Positions 8,055 through 17,500 of a stretch of 64,000 bases of DNA are shown piece by piece. A program made the translations under genes and the position numbers. The stretch spans positions 1-64,000 of the forward strand of contig JAZTWW010000049.1 in the NCBI GenBank assembly GCA_045636065.1, given 5' to 3'. Under the pieces are notes generated by a model. That model was not told where the DNA came from, did not search any database, and was given only the letters and a program-made list of their open reading frames with translations. Each line of letters starts with the position of its first letter. The stretch's first letter is position 1. This DNA comes from RGIG5050 sp045636065. GTDB taxonomy: Bacteria; Verrucomicrobiota; Kiritimatiellia; RFP12; UBA1067.

Positions 8055-8744
8055 CTACTCGGCCGTCTCTTCGGCAGGTTCGCCATCGTCTGTCTGGGCG
8101 CTCAGGATGAACGAGGCCGTCTCCCACGAGGGGTGGCTCTTGTCCTTGAACACCTCCCTTATGATCGGCATCTTGACTTCATCGGACCTGTTGAGGATAT
8201 CGGACATGATGAGATCGAGTATCTCGGGATCTTCGGTCGTATCGAGAAGGATCCCCGCAAGAAGCATCACATGCTCGTCGGGGAGGAGATTGAGCGCGAC
8301 ATGTATCTCCTCTTCGCGGTTCTCCTTGTGGACACGGGCGAAAGCGGCCTTGAACGCGTCGATGTCCTCCTCGGTGACGCCGCCCTCGCGCTCGTCGCGC
8401 CAATCCTCGACGAAAGCGTCGAAAGCCTCCACGGCCTCGCGAGCAGCGACTGTCTCGGGATCCTCGGGCTCGTTCTCCGAGATCGGCTCCCCGTCTTCCG
8501 GCTCCTCCGCATCATCGCCCTCGGCCGGCTCTACGGCCTCGACGGCCCCCTTGGCTTCCTCCGCAGCGGCCTTTGGCGCTTCAACGGCCTTGGGAGCCTC
8601 CTCCGCGGCCTCGACTGCGGCAGGCTCATCCGCCGGCCCTTCAAGCTCGATTGTCGCAACATCCTTGGGGATGAAGAAGAATACGACCGCCGCCGCGGCA
8701 GCGAGAACGGCCGTCATCAATACCAGCTTAACTCTTGGATTCAT
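8055..8744 (-). CDS. Membrane-anchored acidic helical protein
   Basis: A 229-residue protein with a short basic N-terminus, a single hydrophobic segment (about 6-24, LVLMTAVLAAAAAVVFFF) and a very acidic, Ala/Glu/Pro-rich linker to about residue 100. The C-terminal half is helical (DEHVMLLAGILLDTTEDPEILDLIMSDI) and looks like short HEAT-like helix pairs. The same plan of anchor, acidic linker and helical repeat region occurs in the protein at 12478-13305 of this operon. I chose the ATG at 8744 because AGGAGG lies seven bases before it; an ATG two codons earlier is too close. It overlaps the MauE-like gene by 17 bp. Function unknown. Confidence 0.7.
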   Translation of the reverse strand: MNPRVKLVLMTAVLAAAAAVVFFFIPKDVATIELEGPADEPAAVEAAEEAPKAVEAPKAAAEEAKGAVEAVEPAEGDDAEEPEDGEPISENEPEDPETVAAREAVEAFDAFVEDWRDEREGGVTEEDIDAFKAAFARVHKENREEEIHVALNLLPDEHVMLLAGILLDTTEDPEILDLIMSDILNRSDEVKMPIIREVFKDKSHPSWETASFILSAQTDDGEPAEETAE

Positions 8745-9168
8745 TCCCATCCCTCCTCATGAGCCATATTGCAGGGACTATCATTATTACGTCCCTTAGG
8801 ATATCAAGCATTATCGCGACGCGCCCGGTGGGGGCGGACTCGTCGAAGCCGAAGCAGCCGCAGTCGATATCGAGATCGCGTATCGCGGCCTGCGTCAGGG
8901 CGACGAGAAAGATAGCCAGCATCGCCGTCACGAGAAACGCGGCCTCGCGCCTCCACGGAGTTGCGATAAGCATCACACCGGCGATAAGCTCGAGCATCGG
9001 CATTCCAAGCGCCAGCGGGCCGATGGCGAATCCGGGGAGCATGTCGAACTTCTCGATTGCATCCGCGAAGACGGCCGGATCGTCTATCTTCGAGATGGCC
9101 GCATAGATGAAAACGCCTCCAAGCGCGAGCCTTAGCACCCACTGGAGGATCTTTGCCTTCTTTGACAT
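8728..9168 (-). CDS. MauE/DoxX-like redox membrane protein
   Basis: A 146-residue protein with four membrane helices (about 10-27, 52-70, 76-95, 118-138). After the third helix comes IDCGCFG with Cys103 and Cys105, the conserved Cys pair of MauE-type members of the DoxX superfamily. MauE is needed for periplasmic disulfide handling together with the thioredoxin-like MauD. Here two large exported thioredoxin-fold proteins are encoded in the same operon, so a membrane role in passing electrons or disulfides to them is plausible. That role is inferred from the context; the substrate has not been shown. Confidence 0.8.
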   Translation of the reverse strand: MSKKAKILQWVLRLALGGVFIYAAISKIDDPAVFADAIEKFDMLPGFAIGPLALGMPMLELIAGVMLIATPWRREAAFLVTAMLAIFLVALTQAAIRDLDIDCGCFGFDESAPTGRVAIMLDILRDVIMIVPAIWLMRRDGNESKS

Positions 9169-9187
9169 TTCAACACCGCCTTAGCGT

Positions 9188-9370
9188 TCAGTCGTCAACG
9201 TATTCGTCGATGTCGCCGTCGTCATCGGCCCCGGATGCGCACGATGGCGCATCCCAGAGGCCGAAGACGCTCACGCGCCGCTCCTCGTAGACCCTCATGT
9301 TGTTGAGGATCCCGAGGACCGCCGCCAATATGACGGCGGATATTATGACCTTGACCTTCATCGGTCTCAT
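9188..9370 (-). CDS. Small single-helix anchored protein
   Basis: A 60-residue protein with one N-terminal hydrophobic segment (about residues 6-24) followed by a short exported part that contains one Cys (APSCASG) and ends in a strongly acidic tail (DDDGDIDEYVDD). Its first ATG overlaps the stop of the 1019-aa protein as ATGA. An in-frame ATG three codons later is also possible. The gene lies 19 bp before the MauE-like gene. I do not recognise a family; the context suggests an accessory of the exported redox proteins. Confidence 0.55.
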   Translation of the reverse strand: MRPMKVKVIISAVILAAVLGILNNMRVYEERRVSVFGLWDAPSCASGADDDGDIDEYVDD

Positions 9371-12300
9371 TCCGGCATGACGGCGTTAGGGTCGTTGAGG
9401 GAGTAGCCCTCTTTGCCCTGGAGAAGCTCCATCACGAACGAGGTGACGCTCTTCTTGGCGACGACCTTGACGTAATTGAGCACGAACGTGCCGTCCCACT
9501 CCTTGAAGCTATTGGCCTCGGAGAAGTACATCACCGTGCTGCCGCTGACGGCAACGCCGTTGTACTTGCCGCTGAACGTCGCCGTTCCGGCCGCCGCCAC
9601 CTTGACGGTGAGCGTGTCGAGCTTGTACGTTCCGACGGCCGCCTTCACGAGAGGCGTCGCCTCGGCCTTGGTGTCCGTCGCCTTGACGGCATCGCGCTGG
9701 GCCGTCAGGAGGACGGTCTCTCCGTCCTTCTTGATGAGCGTACCCTGCATCTGGAACGCCGTCGCCGGGGCGGTCGTATCGAGGACGAGTTCGAGCACGT
9801 CGCCCGCCTTCGTCTCGAGCTCCGCAAAGAGCATGCCCTTGCCGTCAAGCTCGTCCCACGACGCGGCCGAGAACGAATACGTGGCGTCCTGGAGAGTGAC
9901 CTTCGCCGTGATCTTGCCGGCGGCAGTCACGCTCGCCGTGAAGAGGCCCTTGACATTCTCGGGATCGACGTAGTCGCAGTCGGGGCCGTCGCCGCATCCG
10001 GCGAGCACCTTGCCCTCGGTGTACGCGAAGCCGTTGAACGTGCCGACGGACGTGGGAAGCGCATTTACGGTGATGTTGATGTTGAACACGCTAGAGGTCT
10101 TTCCGGCTGTCGTGGTGGCCGTGATCTTGACGGCGGAGGGGGTCGTAAGACCGCTCTTGGCGTTGACCTTGGACGGCGTGGTGGGCGTTCCGGAGATGCT
10201 GTACTCCTTCGTCTCCTTGTCCTGGACGAGCTTGAGGCCGGCGGGAAGACCTGTCGCCTTCAAGGTGTTGGCGCCGATGCTCCACGCCTCAACCGGGAAC
10301 GTCACGGGGACGCCGCTGTAGACGGAGAGTTCAATGGGGTCGGCATCGGGGGCATACGATTCGCCGTTGAACCAGAAGGCGTAGGGGGCGTCCTCGGTCT
10401 TCGTGCAGAAGACGGCCCTGTAAGTCACGTCCTCGGTGCCGGTCGTGAAGGTGTAGGATACGTTTCCGGAGACGAGCTCTACGCCCTGGTACCAGCCTGT
10501 GAAGACGCTGTTCTTCGCGGCCGTGGCCTTGATGGTGACCTTCTTGTTGGCCGGATAGGAGCCGGCGCCTGTCACGGTACCTGTGGCGGAGGGGTCGTCG
10601 TAGCTCCCCGTTTCGAGCGTCACCGTCACGTTCTTCACGAGAATGAAGATCGTCGCGACCTCGGTGGCGGCGCCGGCCATCTTGGCGGTGAGCGTCACCG
10701 TGTAGCCGCCAGCCTTGGTGGGCGTACCCGCGATGCCGGTCGTCTTGTTGTACTTGAGGCCCGTGGGAAGGCCAGCGACCGTAAGGTTGTACCCCTTCTC
10801 GACTTCGGGGACGATAGGATCGATGGCAACTCCGGCCACGTACACGTAGGCGTCCATCTCAGGCGAAATGCCTCTGATCTTCTCGCTCGTCATGTTCGGG
10901 AACTTGATCGAGACCGTCTTCTTGACGGGGTCCTTGTTCGTCACATTGGTGGCGGAAATCTCGAACGTGTATTCGCCAGGGGTCGAAAGCGTGCCGGTGA
11001 CGGTAAGAGACGCCGCATTGAACGTGAGCCCCTTGGGAAGGCCGGTGACGGTCACGTTGGGAAGCGAAACGGACGTGACGCCGATCTCGACATTGACCTC
11101 GCCCGCGTCGCCCGTCGTGAACTCGTCCTCCATGTCGATGGAAAGAGCGTCCTCTTCGGAGTCCGCGAACGTCGCCTGCCAGGTGGCAGGCGAATCGGCC
11201 GCCAGCAGGAAGGTGAACGAGGGCGTACGGTAGTCGAAGCCTTCAATATCCACTGCGTCGCCGTTCTGGTCGAGCCAGCCGGAGAAGACGCTTCCCTCGG
11301 CGGGAGTCGCTGTGACGGTGACCTTCGCGAGAGGCGCATAGGCTCCCTCGCCCGACACCTCGCCCTTGCCCGTACCGTTCTCCGAGACGGACACGTCGAC
11401 GTACCTGTACTCGCCGGACTTCACGTAGACGGTCCTGGAGAAGCTTTCAGTCTTGAGCTTGTCGTCGTCGTTGTAGTAGGCGCCCTTGCCGGTGATCGTG
11501 AACGGGCCCTCCTTGCTGGGCGTACCGTATGCGGTGTAGACGGTGGCTCCGTCAATTGTCGTCTTCTTGAGCGTAAGCCCGGTGGGAAGCCCGGAGATGG
11601 CCGTGGGGCCGGTCTTCTCGTAGTACTCGCCGAGAGTGACGCCATCCTCGCCGAGCGATTCGCCGACGGAAAGGTTCTCAAGACCGCCGAGATCTACTCC
11701 AAGATCGTCCGGGCTGAAGGGATCGACTATCACGAGCGAATTGGCCGTCTCCTTGGAACCGTCCTCGAATGTGACGGTTGCCGTGGCGACGAACGTGCCG
11801 GCCTTCTTGGGGGCGCCCTTGATGAAGTAGCTCCTGTCGCCGTCCTCGCTCTCCTTGGCGAGGCTGAGGCCGGAAGGAAGCCCCTTCACGGAGATGCTCT
11901 TTATGTCGGCGCTGATGCCGAAAAGCGCGTCGATGGGCTCGTCGCCCACATCCTCGCCGTAGGAGCAGTAGAAGTCGTTCGGCGTGATGTTGCCGGACGC
12001 CGTGGGCCTTCCGGAGACCGTCATGACAGCGTAGTCGCTGTACTTGAAGCCGTTGGCGTTCGTGGCCGTGGCCTTGACGGTGTACACGCCGAGCTTAGAG
12101 GGCGTGCCGGAGATGATGCAGACGGGCTCATCCTCTTCATCTACGCCCATCTCGCTCACGAGACCGGCGGGGAGCCCGGTGAAGGAGACCGTCGGATCGG
12201 AGCCGGAATCGAGCGCGAAGACGATCCTGTTGTCTACCTCGACCTCCCTCTTCTCTCCTGTTTCCGGATCCTCCTCCTCATAGGTGTAGTAAAGGCTTTC

Positions 12301-12426
12301 ACCCTCTGTAAGCGTCTGGCTCAGCGAAAGCGATGCGTCGAACCTGAGGAAGTCGTCCTTCGCCTCAACATCGGCAAACGACGTCGCGCAGGCGAGAGCG
12401 CCCGCAATAGCCATAAGTTTTTTCAT
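9367..12426 (-). CDS. Large exported Ig-like / InlB-repeat protein
   Basis: 1019 residues from the ATG at 12426, which starts a clear signal peptide (MKKLMAIAGALACATSFA). An in-frame ATG 16 codons earlier is rejected because it lies before the signal. Most of the chain is repeated putative Ig domains marked by GLPAGL or GLPSGL and GTPSKLG or GTPTKAG motifs. Two InlB/Listeria-Bacteroides-type repeats are interspersed (around TATPAEGSVFSGWLDQNG and KATAAKNSVFTGWYQG). The last 250 residues form a beta-rich domain that also occurs in the 1432-aa protein of the operon. A surface or periplasmic adhesive or structural role is likely. No C-terminal anchor is recognised. Confidence 0.82.
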   Translation of the reverse strand: MKKLMAIAGALACATSFADVEAKDDFLRFDASLSLSQTLTEGESLYYTYEEEDPETGEKREVEVDNRIVFALDSGSDPTVSFTGLPAGLVSEMGVDEEDEPVCIISGTPSKLGVYTVKATATNANGFKYSDYAVMTVSGRPTASGNITPNDFYCSYGEDVGDEPIDALFGISADIKSISVKGLPSGLSLAKESEDGDRSYFIKGAPKKAGTFVATATVTFEDGSKETANSLVIVDPFSPDDLGVDLGGLENLSVGESLGEDGVTLGEYYEKTGPTAISGLPTGLTLKKTTIDGATVYTAYGTPSKEGPFTITGKGAYYNDDDKLKTESFSRTVYVKSGEYRYVDVSVSENGTGKGEVSGEGAYAPLAKVTVTATPAEGSVFSGWLDQNGDAVDIEGFDYRTPSFTFLLAADSPATWQATFADSEEDALSIDMEDEFTTGDAGEVNVEIGVTSVSLPNVTVTGLPKGLTFNAASLTVTGTLSTPGEYTFEISATNVTNKDPVKKTVSIKFPNMTSEKIRGISPEMDAYVYVAGVAIDPIVPEVEKGYNLTVAGLPTGLKYNKTTGIAGTPTKAGGYTVTLTAKMAGAATEVATIFILVKNVTVTLETGSYDDPSATGTVTGAGSYPANKKVTIKATAAKNSVFTGWYQGVELVSGNVSYTFTTGTEDVTYRAVFCTKTEDAPYAFWFNGESYAPDADPIELSVYSGVPVTFPVEAWSIGANTLKATGLPAGLKLVQDKETKEYSISGTPTTPSKVNAKSGLTTPSAVKITATTTAGKTSSVFNINITVNALPTSVGTFNGFAYTEGKVLAGCGDGPDCDYVDPENVKGLFTASVTAAGKITAKVTLQDATYSFSAASWDELDGKGMLFAELETKAGDVLELVLDTTAPATAFQMQGTLIKKDGETVLLTAQRDAVKATDTKAEATPLVKAAVGTYKLDTLTVKVAAAGTATFSGKYNGVAVSGSTVMYFSEANSFKEWDGTFVLNYVKVVAKKSVTSFVMELLQGKEGYSLNDPNAVMPE

Positions 12427-12477
12427 AGCTTGCCTCTTTTCCTTTAAAACCTTGTTGCGTTGCTGCCTTGCCATAAC

Positions 12478-13305
12478 TCATTCTTCGAGATCGGTGGCGT
12501 TTTCGTTGACCCAGGTGCGCGCCGCACCTGCGTTCTGGTACTCGTCGCCCGTCCAGTCCTCGTACTTGGCGCGGCCTGTCTCCTGGCCCACGACATTGCC
12601 GTTCTCGATGACATCGATGATCGTCTCCATGATGAGCCTTTCATCGTCGAGCTGGTCGAGCTGGTCGAGCATGAACTCGCAGTTGTCCTTTTCCATCACC
12701 GTCTTGGCGATGCGGGCGATGTCGGAGGCGAACTGCGCCGCATCGTCGCTGTCCTCAAGATCGTAGTTGTTCGGATCCATGACGAGCTGTTCGATCTGCT
12801 CCTGGGCGGAGAGGGCGACATTCTCGTCAGCGTCGGCGAGGGCCGCCGCAAGCTCCGGGAGGGCCTTGCGGCCGAAGGAGCCAAGCCCCTGGACGGCGTT
12901 CACCCTTACGCGGGGATCGGCCGATGCAAACGCCTGCGACGCCGCGTCAAGCGCGCTTTCAAACGTCTCCTCGCTCACAGCCCTCTCAATGGCATCGTTT
13001 ATCGCCATATCCTCGGCGGTATACGGCGCAAGTTCGGGATCGGCCGAAACCTTAGGTTCGGCATTGTTGCCGCCCTCCTCCTGGACGGGCTGGGCCTCGG
13101 CCGACTTTGCGGCCTCCTCCTTGGCCTTCCTCCTAGCCTCGCGCTGGGCCTTTGCCTCGCGGCGCTTTTCGGCATAGGTCTTCTTCTTCGGCGTTTCGCC
13201 GGCCTGCGGCTTTTCCGCCGGGGCGTCGTTCAGATACCAGACGACCCCTGCCGCGCACGCCGCAATGACGGCCGCTGCCGCAAGAAGCTTTGCACTTGCC
13301 TTCAT
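12478..13305 (-). CDS. Membrane-anchored HEAT-repeat-like protein
   Basis: A 275-residue protein with an N-terminal anchor (about residues 5-24). A long Lys/Arg/Glu/Ala-rich, probably coiled-coil linker follows (AEKRREAKAQREARRKAKEE, about 44-64), then an acidic spacer. The helical domain has HEAT-like units (DPRVRVNAVQGLGSFGRKAL, PELAAALADADENVALSA). It ends with an acidic tail. The architecture parallels the protein at 8055-8744. It is flanked at 51 and 19 bp by the Ig protein and a thioredoxin-fold protein of the same operon. It may scaffold the exported proteins; no known family is assigned. Confidence 0.68.
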   Translation of the reverse strand: MKASAKLLAAAAVIAACAAGVVWYLNDAPAEKPQAGETPKKKTYAEKRREAKAQREARRKAKEEAAKSAEAQPVQEEGGNNAEPKVSADPELAPYTAEDMAINDAIERAVSEETFESALDAASQAFASADPRVRVNAVQGLGSFGRKALPELAAALADADENVALSAQEQIEQLVMDPNNYDLEDSDDAAQFASDIARIAKTVMEKDNCEFMLDQLDQLDDERLIMETIIDVIENGNVVGQETGRAKYEDWTGDEYQNAGAARTWVNENATDLEE

Positions 13306-13324
13306 CTTCTCTCCTTTCTCCGTT

Positions 13325-14479
13325 CTACAGCGAAGCGTCCTCGTCGGGATCCGCCGATACGCCAGATGGATCCTCGCTCGGCTTGCTTACCTCTCCGCCG
13401 TATGATTCACCTTTTACGACAAGCGTTATCTTACGCTTGACGACCGTCTTGGCAGGGTCGGAACCCGTCACCGAGACCTCAATCTCATACTTGCCCCTGT
13501 CATCGGGGCTGCCCCAGAGGAGACCTCCAAGGCCACTGAGGAAGAGCCCGTCGGGAAGATCCCTGTCGGTCGTGAACGTGACCGGCCTCGAATCGTCCGA
13601 AACGGGAATCCTGATTCTCATGGGTTCGTCAACCCTCACTACAAGCTGCGTCTCTGCGGGGAAATCGACGATCGGCGGCTTGACGAGCGCGGCGTCCCTG
13701 AAGACGGCCGTGTACATCCCGCATTTCATGTCGTCCTTGACAACGAGCTTCGTGTTCCATCCGGCCATCTCTCCGTCAGGATCGCGCCACATGTAGAAGA
13801 CGCTTCCTTCAGCAGGCTTGGCGATGGCCGTTACATTGCCGCCGTTGTGCAGAAGCCCGTCCTTGGGCTCCATGCTCACCGTACCTTCGCCCTCGACCTT
13901 CGTTTCGACCCTCTTGGCGGTGGCGGACATCATGTCCTTTATGGTCTTGTGCTCGCCCAACGCGAGATAGCCTGCAAGAGGCTTGTCGAGGGCCGTAAGA
14001 AGCTCCTCTATCGTCTCCTGGAACTTCCCGACCTTCATAAGGCCGCGCCTGCCCATGAAGGCATAGCGTGAAACTTTGCCTTCCTTGTCAGTGTAGGTCA
14101 CGACCATCTGCGGATACCCGTGGAGGTTCCACTCGCCCTGATCCTTCAAGGCCGCATCGAGAAGCCCGGCTGCAAAATGATTACGGTCGATCTTGCCTTT
14201 TACGTTCATGTACGCGAGATACGGTTTCCTGTCCTCGCACCAGAGACGGAACGCCTCGCCCTCCATCACCTTCTTGAGGCGCGTGCAGTATACGCATGCG
14301 TCGGAGGGGCGGGAGAGGAAGAGAACCATAGGTACGCCGTCGCGCTTGGCGGCCGCGAAGACCTCCTCGACGTTGACGTTCCACTGGCCGGTCTTCACAT
14401 CGCCCTTCGATATCGTGAAGGCGCAAAGCTGCATGGCGGCGAAAAACGCCGCAGCGGCCGTCAGGGCAATCCTCTTCAT
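13325..14479 (-). CDS. Exported thioredoxin-fold protein with InlB and Ig-like domains
   Basis: 384 residues from the ATG at 14479, which follows GGAGGGGG and begins a signal peptide (to about residue 20, LCAF). A long upstream open frame lies inside the next gene and is rejected. Residues about 25-170 are a thioredoxin-like domain with Cys62-Val-Tyr-Cys65 in DACVYCTRLKK, similar to DUF255/thioredoxin_7 proteins. An InlB-type repeat (KPAEGSVFYMWRDPDG) and a putative Ig domain (LPDGLFLSGLGG) follow. It is 26 bp downstream of a 1432-aa relative with the same N-terminal plan. Probably a periplasmic or surface thiol-active protein. Confidence 0.78.
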   Translation of the reverse strand: MKRIALTAAAAFFAAMQLCAFTISKGDVKTGQWNVNVEEVFAAAKRDGVPMVLFLSRPSDACVYCTRLKKVMEGEAFRLWCEDRKPYLAYMNVKGKIDRNHFAAGLLDAALKDQGEWNLHGYPQMVVTYTDKEGKVSRYAFMGRRGLMKVGKFQETIEELLTALDKPLAGYLALGEHKTIKDMMSATAKRVETKVEGEGTVSMEPKDGLLHNGGNVTAIAKPAEGSVFYMWRDPDGEMAGWNTKLVVKDDMKCGMYTAVFRDAALVKPPIVDFPAETQLVVRVDEPMRIRIPVSDDSRPVTFTTDRDLPDGLFLSGLGGLLWGSPDDRGKYEIEVSVTGSDPAKTVVKRKITLVVKGESYGGEVSKPSEDPSGVSADPDEDASL

Positions 14480-14505
14480 CTTCCCCCTCCTTTCAAACCG
14501 GTTGA

Positions 14506-17500
14506 TCACTCTTCCGTAATCACGTTGAGATCGACGGGGATCGACCTCTTGATCTGAAGTCCGCTTACAGGCTCCTTCTCGGTGAAGTAGAGCGTACCGC
14601 TCGCGAAGGGCCTCGTGACGATATCCTCCGTGCCGTCGCCGCAGCCGCAGTCGTCCCAGCCGGGGAGAAGCGCGCACTTGTAAGTGCCTGTAAGGTACTT
14701 GCCGCTTGAGAACGTGACGCGGGCCGTGCCGGAGACGATGCCTGTCGCCTTGGCGTAGGACATCGTTATGACGCCCACCTTGCCGGAAAGGCTGAATCCG
14801 CTCGACTTGGCCGTTGCAACGGCGCTCGGGACCGATGCTATCGATCCGTTGATGCCGTCCGCGGCGTAGCTCGGGTCGATCGAGACCGCGAACTTGCGCG
14901 ACAGGTAGAGATCCTCGTAGTCGAACATCTCGCATATCTTAAGGGGCGAAAGGCTCTTCGTGAAGTACCCGCCGTAGGCGAGAAGCGTCACCGCATACTC
15001 GTACCTGCCGTTCGTCTCCCTGTGGAGCATGTAGTTGACGAAGCCGGGGATGTCCTTAATGACCTGGAGCTGCGATGTGTCGTCGCACGTCTCGGCGGCA
15101 TCGGCGCAGATCGTGACGGCTATGCCCGTCACATCCTTCTGGGCGCGCTTGAAGATGTAGAGCTTCGCCTTCTTCGCGTTCTCGGGATTGGCCGTCAAGG
15201 ACACGGAGCCGTTCACGTACTGGCCGTCGGGGAGATAGCCGACATACGTGACACGCCCGTTTCTGACGGCGGCGGTGGATGTCATCGTAAAGGTGATGTA
15301 TCCCGTGCCGTGAGGCTCATAGATGCTTCCCGCCTCGGCCTCGCCCGCGCAGATGTCCCTGTTGGGGAGCGTCACCGTGTAGTAGCCCGTGAAGGACTTC
15401 CACACACCGGTCTCCTTGGCAGGCGTCTCGTTTACGGTGAGCGGGCCTTCAAAGTAGTTGGAGACGCCTTCGAGCGCGCCGGAGATCGTTCCCTCGGTGT
15501 CAAGGCTGAGGACAAGGGTGGATCCCTTGGAGTTCTTGAGCATCGCAAGGGCCGTCCCCGTTTCGGATTCTATGTCCTCCCACGCGCCGGTGAAGGTCGT
15601 CACGGTGCTCTCGGTGCTCTGGAACTTTGCGGTGATCCTGTTCTTGGCGGTTACGCTCACCGTGAGCTCGCCCACGACTATCGTGCCGTCCTCATGGTCG
15701 TGGATGACTGCGCACGTGTTGTTGTACGCCTTGTTCGTGTAGGGGTTCTTCTCGGCGGGGTCGTCCACGGTGAGGGTGAACGTGGTGGGCGTACCGGTCG
15801 TCTTCTTGCCGCCGACAGTCGTCGTGATAGTGAACGAGGCGGTGAACGTACCCTTCACGGTGGGCGTACCGGAAAGGACGACAGCCTTCTTGACGCTATC
15901 GTACTTGAGCGTCACCCCGGCGGGAAGAGCGCCTGACTTCTTCGTGAGAGTCACCGTGCCGTTCGTGACGTTGTAGACGCCGAACTCCACACCAGATGCG
16001 AAGTTCTGGTACAGCCCGACATCGTACTCCGTCTCTTCGAAGACGGGGTCGGTGGAGTCGCTTACCGTAAGCTTGTGGTCAGTTTCGTCGTCAAGCGTCG
16101 CGCCGGTGGGGAGCTTCACGGCCTCAAGGCCGAATACGGTGTACTCCGAAGGCGAGAACTGCTGGTTGTCGAAGAGCGTTACCGTTATCGACTTCTCGCC
16201 CGACTCGCCGTCGTTCCACGAGAGGGTGAGATCCTGCGGGATCGTGACGCGGCCCTCCTCGATCGTGCCGCCCTGCTCCTTTACGGTGAGCTTGACGGAC
16301 GCAGCTCCGCTCGAACCGCCCGTTCTCTGGACGGCGACGGTGGCTGCACCGTTGAAGCTGAACGCCGTCTGCTCGGTCTTGACGAACTCGAATTCGCCAG
16401 GCTGCCAGATCTGGTACGTGACGACCGTCGCCTCGCCGGCGCCGTACTGCGTGGGAACTACGACATCGCCGGAATCGGTAGCCCTGAAGTAGAGGCCCTT
16501 TCCGTCGACGTCTTCAAGCCCTTCGACGCCTGTTATGTCGCCGATTCCCTGGATGCGGTAGATTTCGTCCTCGACGACGCGGATCGCAAGGAATCCGGAC
16601 GACGTCGTGTAGCTCTTGGACGACTCCGCGGGGATCACGAGAACGGACGAGGAGAGCGTGTACGGTGCCGTTGCGTCGCCAGGATAGGCGAGCGCGAAAA
16701 GGTTGGTCTTGTTCGTCGCCGCAGGACGGGTGGCCCTAACGGTCACGTAGTACTCGGCCTCTCCGTCAACCTCGCAGTCGAGAGCGATATAACCCTGGGA
16801 GAGATCGCCAGTCGCCGTCGCAATCTCCTCAAGGTAGTCTTCGCCGTCTTCGTCTTCGGCGACTACGGAAAGGGCGAGCGTCACCTCGGCAGGGGCGGCA
16901 AGCTCGCTGCTGGGCGAAAGCGTCAGTTTCGCCATCGCATCGGCGCCCACCTCCATCTCGTACATGTCGATCGTATCGGCGCCGGAGAGCGTACCCTTTA
17001 CGGACTCTTCAAGCTCGAACGAGTTCTCGCACATCGCAAGCTCTGTATCCTCCTCGGCATCGTCTTCCTTGAGGGCGAGAAGCTCCTCAAGGCGCAGGAT
17101 CGTCGGGGCGACGCCCGCATTCTTGATGTAGCTGCTCGAGGTGGTGTACTCCGTTATGCGCCCGGCGACGGTGCCGTCGTCCCTCACCGCAAAGAACGTG
17201 GGAACGCCCGTGCGCTCCTGGTCTGAAAGCTTCCAGTCCTCGTAGGCAAGCTGGTGGTTGCGATCATAGATATCCTTCGCATCGGCGCTTGAGATCCCCT
17301 TGCGGCTCAGGTACTTTGCTCCCCCTTCAGATGCATAGGAGAGGAGCGTATTGTTGGGATCCTTCCTGCTGGGAAGATCGATCGTGACGAGCGTAACCTT
17401 GGTGTCTCTCGCCCACTCGATGAATTCATCCTGGTACTGGAGATACGACTTCACGTTCGCGCAGTCCGTGCACCAGAGAGTGCCTTCCGTTGCGGCGAGG

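Noticed and set aside
13325..14935. 536-codon version of the CVYC thioredoxin-fold protein
   Set aside because: The extra 152 codons lie inside the upstream gene; the ATG at 14479 has a ribosome site and starts a signal peptide.
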